A stretch of DNA of 64,000 nucleotides from an uncultured Cetobacterium sp. (GTDB lineage Bacteria > Fusobacteriota > Fusobacteriia > Fusobacteriales > Fusobacteriaceae). The stretch lies in assembly GCF_945952365.1 (NCBI RefSeq), contig NZ_CAMFHX010000009.1, positions 1 to 64,000 on the forward strand, written 5' to 3'. Each line of letters starts with the position of its first letter. Position 1 is the first letter of the stretch. A model generated the notes under the pieces. The model searched no databases. It was not told where the DNA came from and saw nothing but the letters and a program-made list of their open reading frames with translations. This document shows positions 9,096-17,150 of this stretch, piece after piece. A program made the translations under genes and the position numbers.

Positions 9096-9278
9096 ATGGC
9101 AAAGCTTAGAATAGAGCTTGTAAAAAGCATAATCGGAAGAAAGCCTAACCATATAGCTACTGCAAAGTCGCTAGGGCTTAAGAAGATGAATGATGTTAGA
9201 GAGCATAACGTGACTCCAGAATTAATGGGGAAAATCGCTCTAATTTCTTACCTAATAAAAGTAGAGGAGGTGCAATAA
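9096..9278 (+). CDS. rpmD: 50S ribosomal protein L30
   Basis: The 60-residue L30 (uL30) has the usual start [33 protein letters not shown] precedes the ATG. It lies three bases before rplO, and its last codons carry the GAGGAGGTG that serves as the rplO ribosome-binding site. Confidence 0.96.
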   Translation: MAKLRIELVKSIIGRKPNHIATAKSLGLKKMNDVREHNVTPELMGKIALISYLIKVEEVQ

Positions 9279-9281
9279 TCA

Positions 9282-9761
9282 ATGAAATTAAATGAATTAA
9301 AGCCTTCTGTACCAAGAAAAGCTAGAAAAAGAATCGGAAGAGGAGAGTCTTCAGGTTTAGGAAAAACTGCTGGAAAAGGAAGCAATGGTCAAAACTCTAG
9401 AGCTGGAGGAGGGGTAAAACCTTACTTCGAGGGTGGACAAATGCCTTTATATAGAAGAACTCCAAAGAGAGGATTCTCTAACGCTATATTCAGAAAAGAT
9501 TATGCAGTAATAAACTTATGTGATTTAAATAGATTCGAAGAGGGAACTGAAGTAACTCCTGAGCTATTAGTAGCAGCTGGAATTATCAAGAAAACTCTTG
9601 CAGGAATCAAAGTTTTAGGAAACGGAGAGCTAGAAAAGAAAGTTTCTGTAAAAGCTCATAAAGTTTCTGCTTCTGCAAAAGCAGCTATCGAAGCAAAAGG
9701 TGGATCTGTAGAAATTATAGAAGTAAAAACTTTTGCTGATGTAGCAAAAAATAACAAGTAA
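9282..9761 (+). CDS. rplO: 50S ribosomal protein L15
   Basis: The 159-residue L15 (uL15) is a late-assembly protein. The basic glycine-rich N-terminus ([25 protein letters not shown]) and [19 protein letters not shown] are diagnostic. The length is somewhat above the E. coli protein because of the C-terminal tail. Confidence 0.97.
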   Translation: MKLNELKPSVPRKARKRIGRGESSGLGKTAGKGSNGQNSRAGGGVKPYFEGGQMPLYRRTPKRGFSNAIFRKDYAVINLCDLNRFEEGTEVTPELLVAAGIIKKTLAGIKVLGNGELEKKVSVKAHKVSASAKAAIEAKGGSVEIIEVKTFADVAKNNK

Positions 9762-9797
9762 TATACAACTAGTTATTTCAATGTGAGGTGAAGAATT

Positions 9798-11078
9798 TTG
9801 GGTTTAATTGAAAAGTTTGAAACGAAGATTAGAGGTATATTTAAAATTCCGGAACTGAGAGAGAGAATCATCTTCACCTTATTAATGTTCCTAGTAGCTA
9901 GGGTAGGGACATATATCCCTGCTCCTGGTGTGGACATTGATCGTTTAGCTCAAATGACTGCACAGAGTGATTTACTAGGATACATTAATATGTTCTCGGG
10001 TGGGGCATTCCAAAGAGTATCTATATTTGCATTGGGAATTGTACCTTATATCAATTCATCAATTGTATTTAGTTTACTTGCTGTAATAATTCCTAAGATT
10101 GAAGAAATTCAAAAAGAGGGAGAGTCAGGAAGAAATAAGATTACTCAATGGACAAGATATCTAACAATTGTAATAGCTATAGTCCAAGGAATTGGAGTAT
10201 GCACTTGGTTACAATCTGTAGGATTAGTAACAACACCAGGGTTTACATTTTTCTTATCAACAATAACAACTTTAACGGCAGGAACAATATTTTTAATGTG
10301 GGTAGGGGAACAGATATCTATCAAAGGGATAGGTAACGGAGTTTCGCTACTAATATTTTTAAATGTTATTTCTGGAGCACCGGGAGCTGTTATCCAAACT
10401 ATACAAGATATGAGAGGGAGTAAGTTTCTTATTCCTGTTTTGTTATTAGTGGGAGTTGCTGCAGTTTTAACGATTGCAGGAATTGTTGTGTTCCAATTAG
10501 GACAAAGAAAAATACCAGTTCACTATGTAGGAAGAGGATTTGCTGGAAATAATGGAATGGGTCAAAATTCATATATCCCATTGAAATTAAATAGCTCAGG
10601 TGTTATGCCTGTAATATTTGCTTCAGTGGTTATGATGATACCTTCTTTAGTAGTAAACGTTCTTCCAGGAGAGTTTTCTGGAAAAGTAGTACTTGCTAGA
10701 ATATTTAGTGACCAGCATCCTGTATACTTAATACTATTTGCTGCTGTAATTATATTCTTCTCGTTCTTCTACACTTCTATAGTTTTCGATCCTGAAAAGG
10801 TTGCAGAAAATCTAAAGCAAGGTGGAGGTACGATTCCAAGTATTAGACCTGGAGCAGATACAGCTGATTATCTTGAAGGAGTTGTAACTAGAATAACTTG
10901 GGGTGGAGCTATTTTCTTAGCTTTAATCGCAATTGCACCAATGGTTCTATTTAAAGCCTTTGGACTACCAGTATTCTTTGGTGGAACAGGAATTATAATA
11001 GTAGTAGGGGTTGCACTAGATACAGTACAACAGATAGATGCTCATCTTATCATGAAAGAGTATAAAGGATTTTTATAA
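9798..11078 (+). CDS. secY: Preprotein translocase subunit SecY
   Basis: The 426-residue SecY is the pore of the SecYEG translocon. I see about ten hydrophobic segments, the early pore region ARVGTYIPAPGVD, the SGGAFQRVSIFALGIVPYI motif and the cytosolic loop ending QGGGTIPSIRPG near residue 350. The start is TTG at 9798 behind GAGGTG. It is the last gene before the secY-adk terminator, as in many spc operons. Confidence 0.97.
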   Translation: MGLIEKFETKIRGIFKIPELRERIIFTLLMFLVARVGTYIPAPGVDIDRLAQMTAQSDLLGYINMFSGGAFQRVSIFALGIVPYINSSIVFSLLAVIIPKIEEIQKEGESGRNKITQWTRYLTIVIAIVQGIGVCTWLQSVGLVTTPGFTFFLSTITTLTAGTIFLMWVGEQISIKGIGNGVSLLIFLNVISGAPGAVIQTIQDMRGSKFLIPVLLLVGVAAVLTIAGIVVFQLGQRKIPVHYVGRGFAGNNGMGQNSYIPLKLNSSGVMPVIFASVVMMIPSLVVNVLPGEFSGKVVLARIFSDQHPVYLILFAAVIIFFSFFYTSIVFDPEKVAENLKQGGGTIPSIRPGADTADYLEGVVTRITWGGAIFLALIAIAPMVLFKAFGLPVFFGGTGIIIVVGVALDTVQQIDAHLIMKEYKGFL

Positions 11079-11084
11079 AATCTA

Positions 11085-11114
11085 GGCACGGCATAAGTCG
11101 TGCCCTTTTTATTT
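11085..11114 (+). terminator. Terminator or attenuator between secY and adk
   Basis: GGCACG (11085-11090) pairs with CGTGCC (11099-11104), followed by CTTTTTATTT. With only six base pairs it may be leaky, letting part of the transcription continue into adk and map. I see no clear promoter between it and adk. Confidence 0.65.
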
Positions 11115-11135
11115 AAAATAAAGGAGATGAAACTA

Positions 11136-11777
11136 ATGAACATAATGTTATTTGGAGCACCTGGTGCAGGAAAAGGAACTCAAGCAAAATTCATAATAGA
11201 TAAATATGGAATTCCTCAAATTTCAACTGGAGATATGCTAAGAGCAGCTATATCAGAAGGAACTGAAATGGGTATGGAAGCCAAAAAATTTATGGATGAA
11301 GGTAAATTAGTTCCAGATTCAACAATCATAGGAATAATAAAAGATAGATTATCTCAAGAAGATTGTAAAAAAGGATTTATCTTAGATGGATTCCCAAGAA
11401 CTTTAGCTCAAGCAGAAGCTTTAGAAATACTTTTAAAAGATCTTAACATGAACTTAGATAAAGTTATTTCTTTAAATGTTCCAGATGAGTTAATTGTTGG
11501 AAGAGTTGTTGGAAGAAAAGTTTGTCCAAGCTGTGGAGCATCATTCCACGTTGTAAATAATCCTCCAAAAGTAGAGGATAAATGCGATTATTGTGGAGCA
11601 GATTTAATAGTTAGAAAAGATGATAATAAAGAAACTGTAGAGAATAGATTATCAGCTTATCATGAGCAAACAGCACCATTATTTAACTTCTATACTGAAA
11701 GAGGAGTAATGGTTGAGTTAGATGGTACTAAAGAGATCAATGAAATTGCAAAGGAAATCTTTAACATTTTAGGATAA
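11136..11777 (+). CDS. adk: Adenylate kinase, zinc-binding
   Basis: The 213-residue enzyme interconverts ATP + AMP and 2 ADP. It has the P-loop GAPGAGKGT at residues 7-15 and the FPRT motif near residue 86. The long LID domain carries a four-cysteine zinc site (C130, C133, C150, C153). The ATG at 11136 is chosen because AAGGAGATG lies just upstream; the frame runs back to 11100, but those codons sit in the terminator tail. It follows secY as in many bacteria. Confidence 0.97.
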   Translation: MNIMLFGAPGAGKGTQAKFIIDKYGIPQISTGDMLRAAISEGTEMGMEAKKFMDEGKLVPDSTIIGIIKDRLSQEDCKKGFILDGFPRTLAQAEALEILLKDLNMNLDKVISLNVPDELIVGRVVGRKVCPSCGASFHVVNNPPKVEDKCDYCGADLIVRKDDNKETVENRLSAYHEQTAPLFNFYTERGVMVELDGTKEINEIAKEIFNILG

Positions 11778-11803
11778 TTTTTAGATATCTAGAAAGGAAA
11801 AAT

Positions 11804-12571
11804 ATGGTTATATTAAAAACTAGAGAAGAGATTGAAAAAATCAAAAAACCATGTCAATTAATTGCAAGATTATATGCAGAGTATTTACCTCAGTTTATAA
11901 AACCAGGTATTTCAACATATGAATTAAACAAAATTATTGAAAACTACTTAATTGAAAATGGAGCAGAGTTAGCAACTGTAGGAGTTGGAGGACCAATAAA
12001 TCCATTCCCAGCAGGTTCGTGTATCTCTGTGAATGAAGAAGTGGTTCATGGTGTTCCAAAAGAAAAAAGAATTCTTCAAGAGGGAGATATTGTAAGTGTT
12101 GATGTAGTAGCTAGAATGGATGGTTTCTACGGAGATTCTGCAATAACATTCCCAGTAGGAAAGATTGATGAAGAATCACAAAAATTAATCGATGTTACTA
12201 AAGAAGCAAGAAGAATAGGAATAGAGCAAGTTTTTGCAGGAAATAGACTTGGAGATGTAGGAAATGCAATCCAAAAATATGTTGAAGCAAATGGCTTCAC
12301 TGTAGTTAAAGACTTTGCTGGGCATGGAGTAGGAAAAGCTATGCATGAAGATCCTTGTATACCTAACTACGGAAGAAAAGGTAGAGGTTTAAAAATCGAG
12401 GAAGGAATGGTTTTAGCAATAGAGCCAATGGTAAATATTGGTACTTACAAAGTGAATATAATCGATGATGGGTGGACAGTAGTGACAAGAGATGGAAAGC
12501 GTTCGGCGCACTTCGAACACACTGTTGCCGTAATAGATGGAAAGCCAGTTATTTTAACGGAATTAGCGTAG
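11804..12571 (+). CDS. map: Methionine aminopeptidase, type I
   Basis: The 255-residue enzyme removes the initiator methionine from nascent proteins. The pita-bread fold is evident: GDIVSVDVVARMDGFYGDSAITF holds the two metal-binding aspartates, FAGHGVG the histidine, and AIEPMVNIG with the C-terminal FEHTVAVID the two glutamates. The length is normal for type I without an N-terminal extension. It lies between adk and infA. Confidence 0.97.
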   Translation: MVILKTREEIEKIKKPCQLIARLYAEYLPQFIKPGISTYELNKIIENYLIENGAELATVGVGGPINPFPAGSCISVNEEVVHGVPKEKRILQEGDIVSVDVVARMDGFYGDSAITFPVGKIDEESQKLIDVTKEARRIGIEQVFAGNRLGDVGNAIQKYVEANGFTVVKDFAGHGVGKAMHEDPCIPNYGRKGRGLKIEEGMVLAIEPMVNIGTYKVNIIDDGWTVVTRDGKRSAHFEHTVAVIDGKPVILTELA

Positions 12572-12602
12572 TAAATACAACAAAAAATAGTTAAAAATTA
12601 GC

Positions 12603-12631
12603 TAGACTTTTTGTAAAATAAATGTTAAAAT
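12603..12631 (+). promoter_or_regulatory. Possible internal promoter for infA-rpmJ-alpha genes
   Basis: An extended -10, TGTTAAAAT (-10 hexamer 12626-12631), has a weak -35 (TAGACT, 12603-12608) 17 bp upstream. It lies in the 90-base gap between map and infA, so the second half of the superoperon could have its own start. Confidence 0.45.
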
Positions 12632-12661
12632 AATATGAATTTCTGTTCGATAGGAGGTAGT

Positions 12662-12880
12662 ATGTCGAAAAAGGATGTTATCGAATTAGAAGGAACTATA
12701 TTAGAGGCCCTTCCAAATGCGATGTTTAAAGTGGAATTAGAGAATGGACACACAATTTTAGGGCACATTTCTGGAAAAATGAGAATGAATTACATTAAAA
12801 TTTTACCAGGAGACAAAGTAACGGTACAAATTTCTCCTTATGATTTATCTAGGGGAAGAATAGTATACAGAAAAAAGTAA
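12662..12880 (+). CDS. infA: Translation initiation factor IF-1
   Basis: The 72-residue IF-1 is a single OB-fold that occupies the ribosomal A-site during initiation. Conserved stretches are [37 protein letters not shown] and [11 protein letters not shown]. The ATG at 12662 follows GGAGGTA directly; an earlier ATG nine codons upstream would add residues not found in the family. Confidence 0.97.
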   Translation: MSKKDVIELEGTILEALPNAMFKVELENGHTILGHISGKMRMNYIKILPGDKVTVQISPYDLSRGRIVYRKK

Positions 12881-12908
12881 AGTTATGATCACGAGAGGAG
12901 GTAATTAA

Positions 12909-13022
12909 GTGAAAGTAAGAGTATCAATTAAGCCTATTTGTGACAAATGTAAAGTTATCAAGAGACACGGGAAAATCAGAGTTATCTGTGACAACCCTAA
13001 GCACAAACAAGTACAAGGATAA
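12909..13022 (+). CDS. rpmJ: 50S ribosomal protein L36, zinc type
   Basis: A 37-residue frame begins with GTG at 12909 behind GAGAGGAGG. It reads [20 protein letters not shown] after the initiator. The zinc ribbon is complete: C11, C14, C27 and H32. It is exactly the size of bacterial L36 and lies between infA and rpsM as expected. It is easily missed because of its length. Confidence 0.95.
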   Translation: MKVRVSIKPICDKCKVIKRHGKIRVICDNPKHKQVQG

Positions 13023-13177
13023 CTTGAAAAGTTTTGCAAACTAGTACTGACATGGGAAGTACTGTAAAGGTATGTTAGGCTGTAGAGCTAGTAACTCGAA
13101 AGAGGCATACCGAAGAAAGTCTTAGTTGGTTTTTATACCGACGGATATATAAAATTTTCGGAAGAGGAGGAAAAATT
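13023..13177 (+). promoter_or_regulatory. Structured leader upstream of rpsM (candidate S4-type leader)
   Basis: This 155-base gap holds several helices: AGTACT (13043-13048) with AGTACT (13058-13063); GGTATG (13069-13074) with CATACC (13106-13111), enclosing a CTC-GAAA-GAG tetraloop hairpin at 13095-13104; and GTTGGT (13125-13130) with ACCGAC (13137-13142). An alternative pairing of CCGA (13138-13141) with TCGG (13158-13161) would alter access to the rpsM Shine-Dalgarno. Leaders bound by S4 control the alpha operon in several phyla, and I recall a candidate described for Fusobacteriales. The match is inferred, not tested. Confidence 0.6.
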
Positions 13178-13534
13178 TTGGCTAGAATCGCAGGAGTAGA
13201 TATTCCTAGAAACAAAAGAATAGAGATTGCTTTAACTTATGTTTATGGAATTGGAAAACCAACTTCACAAAAAGTATTAACAGAAGCAGGAGTAAACTTT
13301 GACACTAGAGTAAAGGATTTAACTGAAGAAGAGTTAAACAAAATCAGAGCCATTGTTGAAACTATCAAGGTAGAGGGAGATCTTAGAAAAGAGATCAGAC
13401 TTGCAATAAAGAGACTTATGGACATTAGATGTTACAGAGGTTCAAGACACAAGATGAACTTACCAGTAAGAGGACAAAAGTCAAAAACAAATGCAAGAAC
13501 TAGAAAAGGTCCTAAAAAACCTATAAAGAGATAG
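13178..13534 (+). CDS. rpsM: 30S ribosomal protein S13
   Basis: The 118-residue S13 (uS13) is a head protein contacting S19 and P-site t[28 protein letters not shown] and the tail [20 protein letters not shown] are diagnostic. The start is TTG at 13178 after AGAGGAGG. It heads rpsM-rpsK-rpsD-rpoA-rplQ, behind the long structured gap. Confidence 0.97.
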   Translation: MARIAGVDIPRNKRIEIALTYVYGIGKPTSQKVLTEAGVNFDTRVKDLTEEELNKIRAIVETIKVEGDLRKEIRLAIKRLMDIRCYRGSRHKMNLPVRGQKSKTNARTRKGPKKPIKR

Positions 13535-13595
13535 TTTTAAGCTAATTATAGTATAGTTAAAAACGGAATTTTATCGTAAGGAGGTAGCTTAAAAA

Positions 13596-13985
13596 ATGGC
13601 TAAGAAAAAAGTAGCTAAAATCAAAAAGAAATTGAAAAATATTCCTAACGGAGTAGCTCATATACACTCAACTTTCAACAACACAATAGTAGCAATTACT
13701 GATGTTGATGGTAAAGTAGTAAGTTGGAAATCAGGAGGAACTTCTGGTTTCAAAGGAACTAAAAAAGGAACTCCATTTGCGGCTCAAATCGCAGCAGAGC
13801 AAGCAGCTCACATCGCAATGGAAAATGGAATGAAAAAGGTTGAAGTAAAAGTGAAAGGACCTGGATCAGGTAGAGAGGCATGTATCAGATCTCTACAAGC
13901 TGCAGGATTAGAAGTTACAAAGATAACTGATGTAACTCCAGTTCCACACAACGGATGTAGACCACCAAAAAGAAGAAGAGTGTAA
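13596..13985 (+). CDS. rpsK: 30S ribosomal protein S11
   Basis: The 129-residue S11 (uS11) forms the platform near the E-site. [38 protein letters not shown] and [16 protein letters not shown] are complete and typical. AAGGAGG precedes the ATG. Confidence 0.98.
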   Translation: MAKKKVAKIKKKLKNIPNGVAHIHSTFNNTIVAITDVDGKVVSWKSGGTSGFKGTKKGTPFAAQIAAEQAAHIAMENGMKKVEVKVKGPGSGREACIRSLQAAGLEVTKITDVTPVPHNGCRPPKRRRV

Positions 13986-14045
13986 TAACACCTTCAGCTC
14001 ATTATCGTAGTAATTTATTAAAGTGTAAGGAGGAACAATAAAGAG

Positions 14046-14633
14046 ATGGCAAGAAATAGACAACCTGTTTTAAAGAAATGTAGAGCTCTTGGAATTGATC
14101 CAGTTATCTTAGGAGTAAATAAATCTTCTAATAGAGGACCAAGACCAAATGCAAACAAAAAGCCTACAGAGTATGCAATTCAGTTAAACGAAAAGCAAAA
14201 AGCTAAATTTATATACAATGTAATGGAGAAGCAATTCAGAAAATTATATGAAGAGGCTTCAAGAAAGGATGGAGTTACTGGTTTAACTTTAATCCAATAC
14301 TTAGAGAGAAGATTAGAGAACGTAGTTTACAGACTAGGATTCGCTAAAACTAGAAGACAATCTAGACAAATAGTGTCTCACGGACACGTTGCTGTTAACG
14401 GAAGAAGAGTTAACATTGCATCTTACAGAGTAAAAGCAGGGGACGTAGTATCAGTAATTGAGAACTCAAAGAACATTGAGTTAATCAAAACTGCAATAGA
14501 AGAGAAAGCAGTTCCAGCATGGTTAGAGTTAGATAAAGCTAACTTCGCAGGAAAAGTTCTTCAGAACCCAACTAAAGACGACTTAGATTTCGATCTAAAC
14601 GAAGCTTTAATAGTTGAGTTCTATTCAAGATAA
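14046..14633 (+). CDS. rpsD: 30S ribosomal protein S4
   Basis: The 195-residue S4 (uS4) nucleates small-subunit assembly. The S4 RNA-binding domain is clear at residues about 86-150 (YLERRLENVVYRLGFA, RQIVSHGHVAVNGRRVN). The N-terminal extension has a single cysteine, so this is not the zinc form. In other bacteria S4 represses the alpha operon, which makes it the first candidate ligand for the leader at 13023-13177. Confidence 0.97.
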   Translation: MARNRQPVLKKCRALGIDPVILGVNKSSNRGPRPNANKKPTEYAIQLNEKQKAKFIYNVMEKQFRKLYEEASRKDGVTGLTLIQYLERRLENVVYRLGFAKTRRQSRQIVSHGHVAVNGRRVNIASYRVKAGDVVSVIENSKNIELIKTAIEEKAVPAWLELDKANFAGKVLQNPTKDDLDFDLNEALIVEFYSR

Positions 14634-14659
14634 TAAATCCTTTGACAGGAGTTGATTAA

Positions 14660-15637
14660 ATGTTAAAAATAGAAAAACATGCTAAGGGTATTAACATTAC
14701 CGAATTAAAAACAAGTGACTTTTCAGGTCAATATGTTATAGAACCTTTATATAGAGGATATGGACATACAATTGGTAATGCTTTGAGAAGAGTTTTACTA
14801 TCATCTATACCTGGTGCTGCCATCAAAGGAGTTAGAATTGATGGAGTACTAAGCGAATTTTCAGTTATGGAAGGTGTAAAAGAGGCCGTTACTGAAATAA
14901 TGCTAAATGTAAAAGAGGTAGTAATAAAGGCAGAAACTGCTGGAGAAAGAAAAATGACTCTTTCTGCAAAGGGACCTAAGACTGTTACAGCTGCTGATAT
15001 AATACCAGATATTGGACTAGAAATTGTAAATCCTGATCAAATTATTTGTACGTTAACTACAGATAGAGAGATAGATATGGAATTTATAGTTGATACTGGT
15101 GAAGGATTTGTTGTTGCTGAAGAGATAGAGAAAAAAGATTGGGCTGTAGATTTTATAGCAGTTGATGCTATCTACACACCTATTAAAAAAGTATCTTACT
15201 CAGTTCAGGATACAATGGTTGGAAGAATGACTGATTTCGACAAGTTAACTTTAGATATTGAAACTGATGGAAGTGTAGAGATAAGAGATGCAATCTCTTA
15301 TGCTATAGAGCTTTTAAAGTATCATTTAGATCCTTTCCTAGATTTAGGAAACAGAATGGATCACTTAAGAGTAGATCTTGAGGAAGAGGAGGAAACTCCA
15401 ACATCAACAAACAAAACAGATGATATAATGAACACTAGAATAGAAGAGCTTGACTTGACTGTTAGATCATTTAACTGTTTAAAGAAGGCTGGAATAGAAG
15501 AAGTAGGACAATTGGCAAAAATGTCAATGAACGAACTTCTAAAAATAAAAAATCTAGGAAGAAAATCACTAGATGAGATCCTTGAAAAGATGAAAGAACT
15601 TGGGTTCGATCTGAATGGAAATGGATCTGTAGAATAA
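14660..15637 (+). CDS. rpoA: RNA polymerase alpha subunit
   Basis: The 325-residue alpha subunit has the N-terminal dimerisation domain (EPLYRGYGHTIGNALRRVLLSSIPG near residues 28-52) and the C-terminal DNA-contacting domain (LTVRSFNCLKKAGIEEVGQL and KNLGRKSLDEI). The length is standard. Its place between rpsD and rplQ is the canonical alpha-operon order. The ribosome-binding site (AGGAG) is modest. Confidence 0.98.
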   Translation: MLKIEKHAKGINITELKTSDFSGQYVIEPLYRGYGHTIGNALRRVLLSSIPGAAIKGVRIDGVLSEFSVMEGVKEAVTEIMLNVKEVVIKAETAGERKMTLSAKGPKTVTAADIIPDIGLEIVNPDQIICTLTTDREIDMEFIVDTGEGFVVAEEIEKKDWAVDFIAVDAIYTPIKKVSYSVQDTMVGRMTDFDKLTLDIETDGSVEIRDAISYAIELLKYHLDPFLDLGNRMDHLRVDLEEEEETPTSTNKTDDIMNTRIEELDLTVRSFNCLKKAGIEEVGQLAKMSMNELLKIKNLGRKSLDEILEKMKELGFDLNGNGSVE

Positions 15638-15661
15638 TTAGATAAGGAGGCTAACTGACTA

Positions 15662-16012
15662 ATGAACCACAATAAATCATATAGAAAGTTAGGGAGAAGA
15701 GCTGATCATAGAAAAGCTATGTTAATGAACTTAACAATATCTCTAATTTTATCAGATAGAATAGAAACTACTGTTACTAGAGCAAAAGAACTTAGAAAGT
15801 TTGCTGAGAGAATGGTAACTCTTGGTAAAAAAGGAACTCTTGCACACAGAAGACAAGCTTTCGCTTTCTTAAGAAGCGAAGAGGCTGTAGCTAAGTTATT
15901 TAACGATTTAGCTCCAAAGTATGCTGAGAGAAACGGTGGATACACAAGAATCATCAGAACTTCTGTAAGAAAGGGAGATTCTGCTGAGATGGCTATAATC
16001 GAATTAGTATAA
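15662..16012 (+). CDS. rplQ: 50S ribosomal protein L17
   Basis: The 116-residue L17 (bL17) starts [20 protein letters not shown] after Met and contains the [22 protein letters not shown] segment. It is the last gene of the superoperon and is followed by a strong terminator. AAGGAGG precedes the ATG. Confidence 0.97.
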   Translation: MNHNKSYRKLGRRADHRKAMLMNLTISLILSDRIETTVTRAKELRKFAERMVTLGKKGTLAHRRQAFAFLRSEEAVAKLFNDLAPKYAERNGGYTRIIRTSVRKGDSAEMAIIELV

Positions 16013-16028
16013 TTCTAATTCGTTTGGA

Positions 16029-16060
16029 AAGAGAACTACATTGTAGTTCTCTTTTTTTTT
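16029..16060 (+). terminator. Terminator of the ribosomal superoperon
   Basis: A 10-bp stem (16029-16038 with 16044-16053) closes a five-base loop and runs into nine or ten T residues. This is one of the strongest terminators in the window. Confidence 0.92.
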
Positions 16061-16160
16061 AATTTAAAATGCTATAAAATTAAACAAAACAAAAAAAATG
16101 TCCTAAATTTCAAACAAAGGTTAAAAAATCATTTTTTCTTCAAAAAACAAACAAAATGTA

Positions 16161-16189
16161 TTGCAAATAAGACTTTATTAATGTATAAT
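16161..16189 (+). promoter_or_regulatory. Promoter of the cold-shock gene
   Basis: TTGCAA (16161-16166) and TATAAT (16184-16189) are spaced 17 bp apart. The transcript would begin near 16196 and carry a leader of about 50 bases before the csp start. The stretch from 16061 to 16160 is AT-rich, with no other feature that I can identify. Confidence 0.85.
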
Positions 16190-16247
16190 ATATCCATAAA
16201 GTGCCTAGGGGGACTTACTATACTTTTATTATCATTCGGAGGTTAAA

Positions 16248-16448
16248 ATGTTAAAAGGAACAGTAAAATGGTTCAACAAAGAAAAAGGATTTGGTTTTGT
16301 AACATGTGAAGAGGGAAAAGATTATTTCGTACACTTTACTGGAATTATTGGGGAAGGGTTTAGAACTTTAGAAGAAGGACAAAATGTTTCATTTGTTGTA
16401 GAAGATGGAAATAAAGGACCAATTGCTAAAGAAGTAACTGCAGCTTAA
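16248..16448 (+). CDS. Cold-shock domain protein
   Basis: The 66-residue protein is a single cold-shock OB-fold, an RNA/single-stranded-DNA chaperone. RNP1 (KGFGFV, residues 13-18) and RNP2 (YFVHF, residues 26-30) are intact, followed by a [12 protein letters not shown] segment. It stands alone between its own promoter and a strong terminator. The family is CspA/CspB; which paralogue this is cannot be told. An unusual cysteine lies at residue 20. Confidence 0.95.
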   Translation: MLKGTVKWFNKEKGFGFVTCEEGKDYFVHFTGIIGEGFRTLEEGQNVSFVVEDGNKGPIAKEVTAA

Positions 16449-16462
16449 TTAAATATAAAACC

Positions 16463-16495
16463 AAGAGTGAAATTTAAATTTCACTCTTTTTTTTT
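16463..16495 (+). terminator. Terminator after the cold-shock gene
   Basis: A 10-bp stem (16463-16472 with 16479-16488) with an AT-rich loop is followed by a run of nine T residues counted from 16487. Confidence 0.9.
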
Positions 16496-16553
16496 ACAAA
16501 AAAAGTCAGAAAATATGTTAAAATATAATATATTCGATTTTAAGGAGATAATA

Positions 16554-17150
16554 ATGATATTGGGATTAACTGGTGGTATAGGTAGTGGAAAATCGACAGT
16601 TAGCAAGATATTTTTATCTATGGGATTAAAAGTTTTTGATGCAGATTTAATAGCTAAAAATATCTTAGAAAGTGATACAACAAAAGAGGAAATTAAAGAA
16701 AGATTAGGAAAAGAGTTTGTAAATTTAAAAGATAACTCTGTTGAAAAAAATTTATTAAAAACAGAAGTTTTTAATAAGCCAGAAAAATTAAAAATTTTAA
16801 ATTCGATAGTTCATCCAAAGGTTTTAAAAATTTATAAGGATTTGTCATCGAAATATTTTCAAAGCCATGAGATAGTAATTTTTGATGTTCCTTTATTATT
16901 TGAAGTTAACTTAGAAATGTATTGTAATAAGGTTATAGTAGTAGATATAGGCTCAGAATTACAGATAGAAAGAATAAAGAAAAGAGATGGAATAAATGAG
17001 GAACTTATAAATAAAATTGTTTCGAATCAGATATCTAGAGATGAAAGAAATTTAAAAGCTGATATTATTATAGAAAATAATGGAACATTAGAGGAATTAG
17101 AAATTAAAGTAAAAAAAATTATATATGATATAGAAAGAGGAAAAATATGA
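16554..17150 (+). CDS. coaE: Dephospho-CoA kinase
   Basis: The 198-residue kinase performs the last step of coenzyme A synthesis, phosphorylating dephospho-CoA. The P-loop (GLTGGIGSGKS, residues 4-14), the DAD motif soon after and the IVFDVPLLFE segment are typical. The ATG at 16554 has AAGGAGA upstream; the frame extends back to 16467, but that part overlaps the csp terminator. A possible extended -10 (TGTTAAAAT) lies near 16516-16524. The end overlaps the next gene by four bases. Confidence 0.95.
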   Translation: MILGLTGGIGSGKSTVSKIFLSMGLKVFDADLIAKNILESDTTKEEIKERLGKEFVNLKDNSVEKNLLKTEVFNKPEKLKILNSIVHPKVLKIYKDLSSKYFQSHEIVIFDVPLLFEVNLEMYCNKVIVVDIGSELQIERIKKRDGINEELINKIVSNQISRDERNLKADIIIENNGTLEELEIKVKKIIYDIERGKI

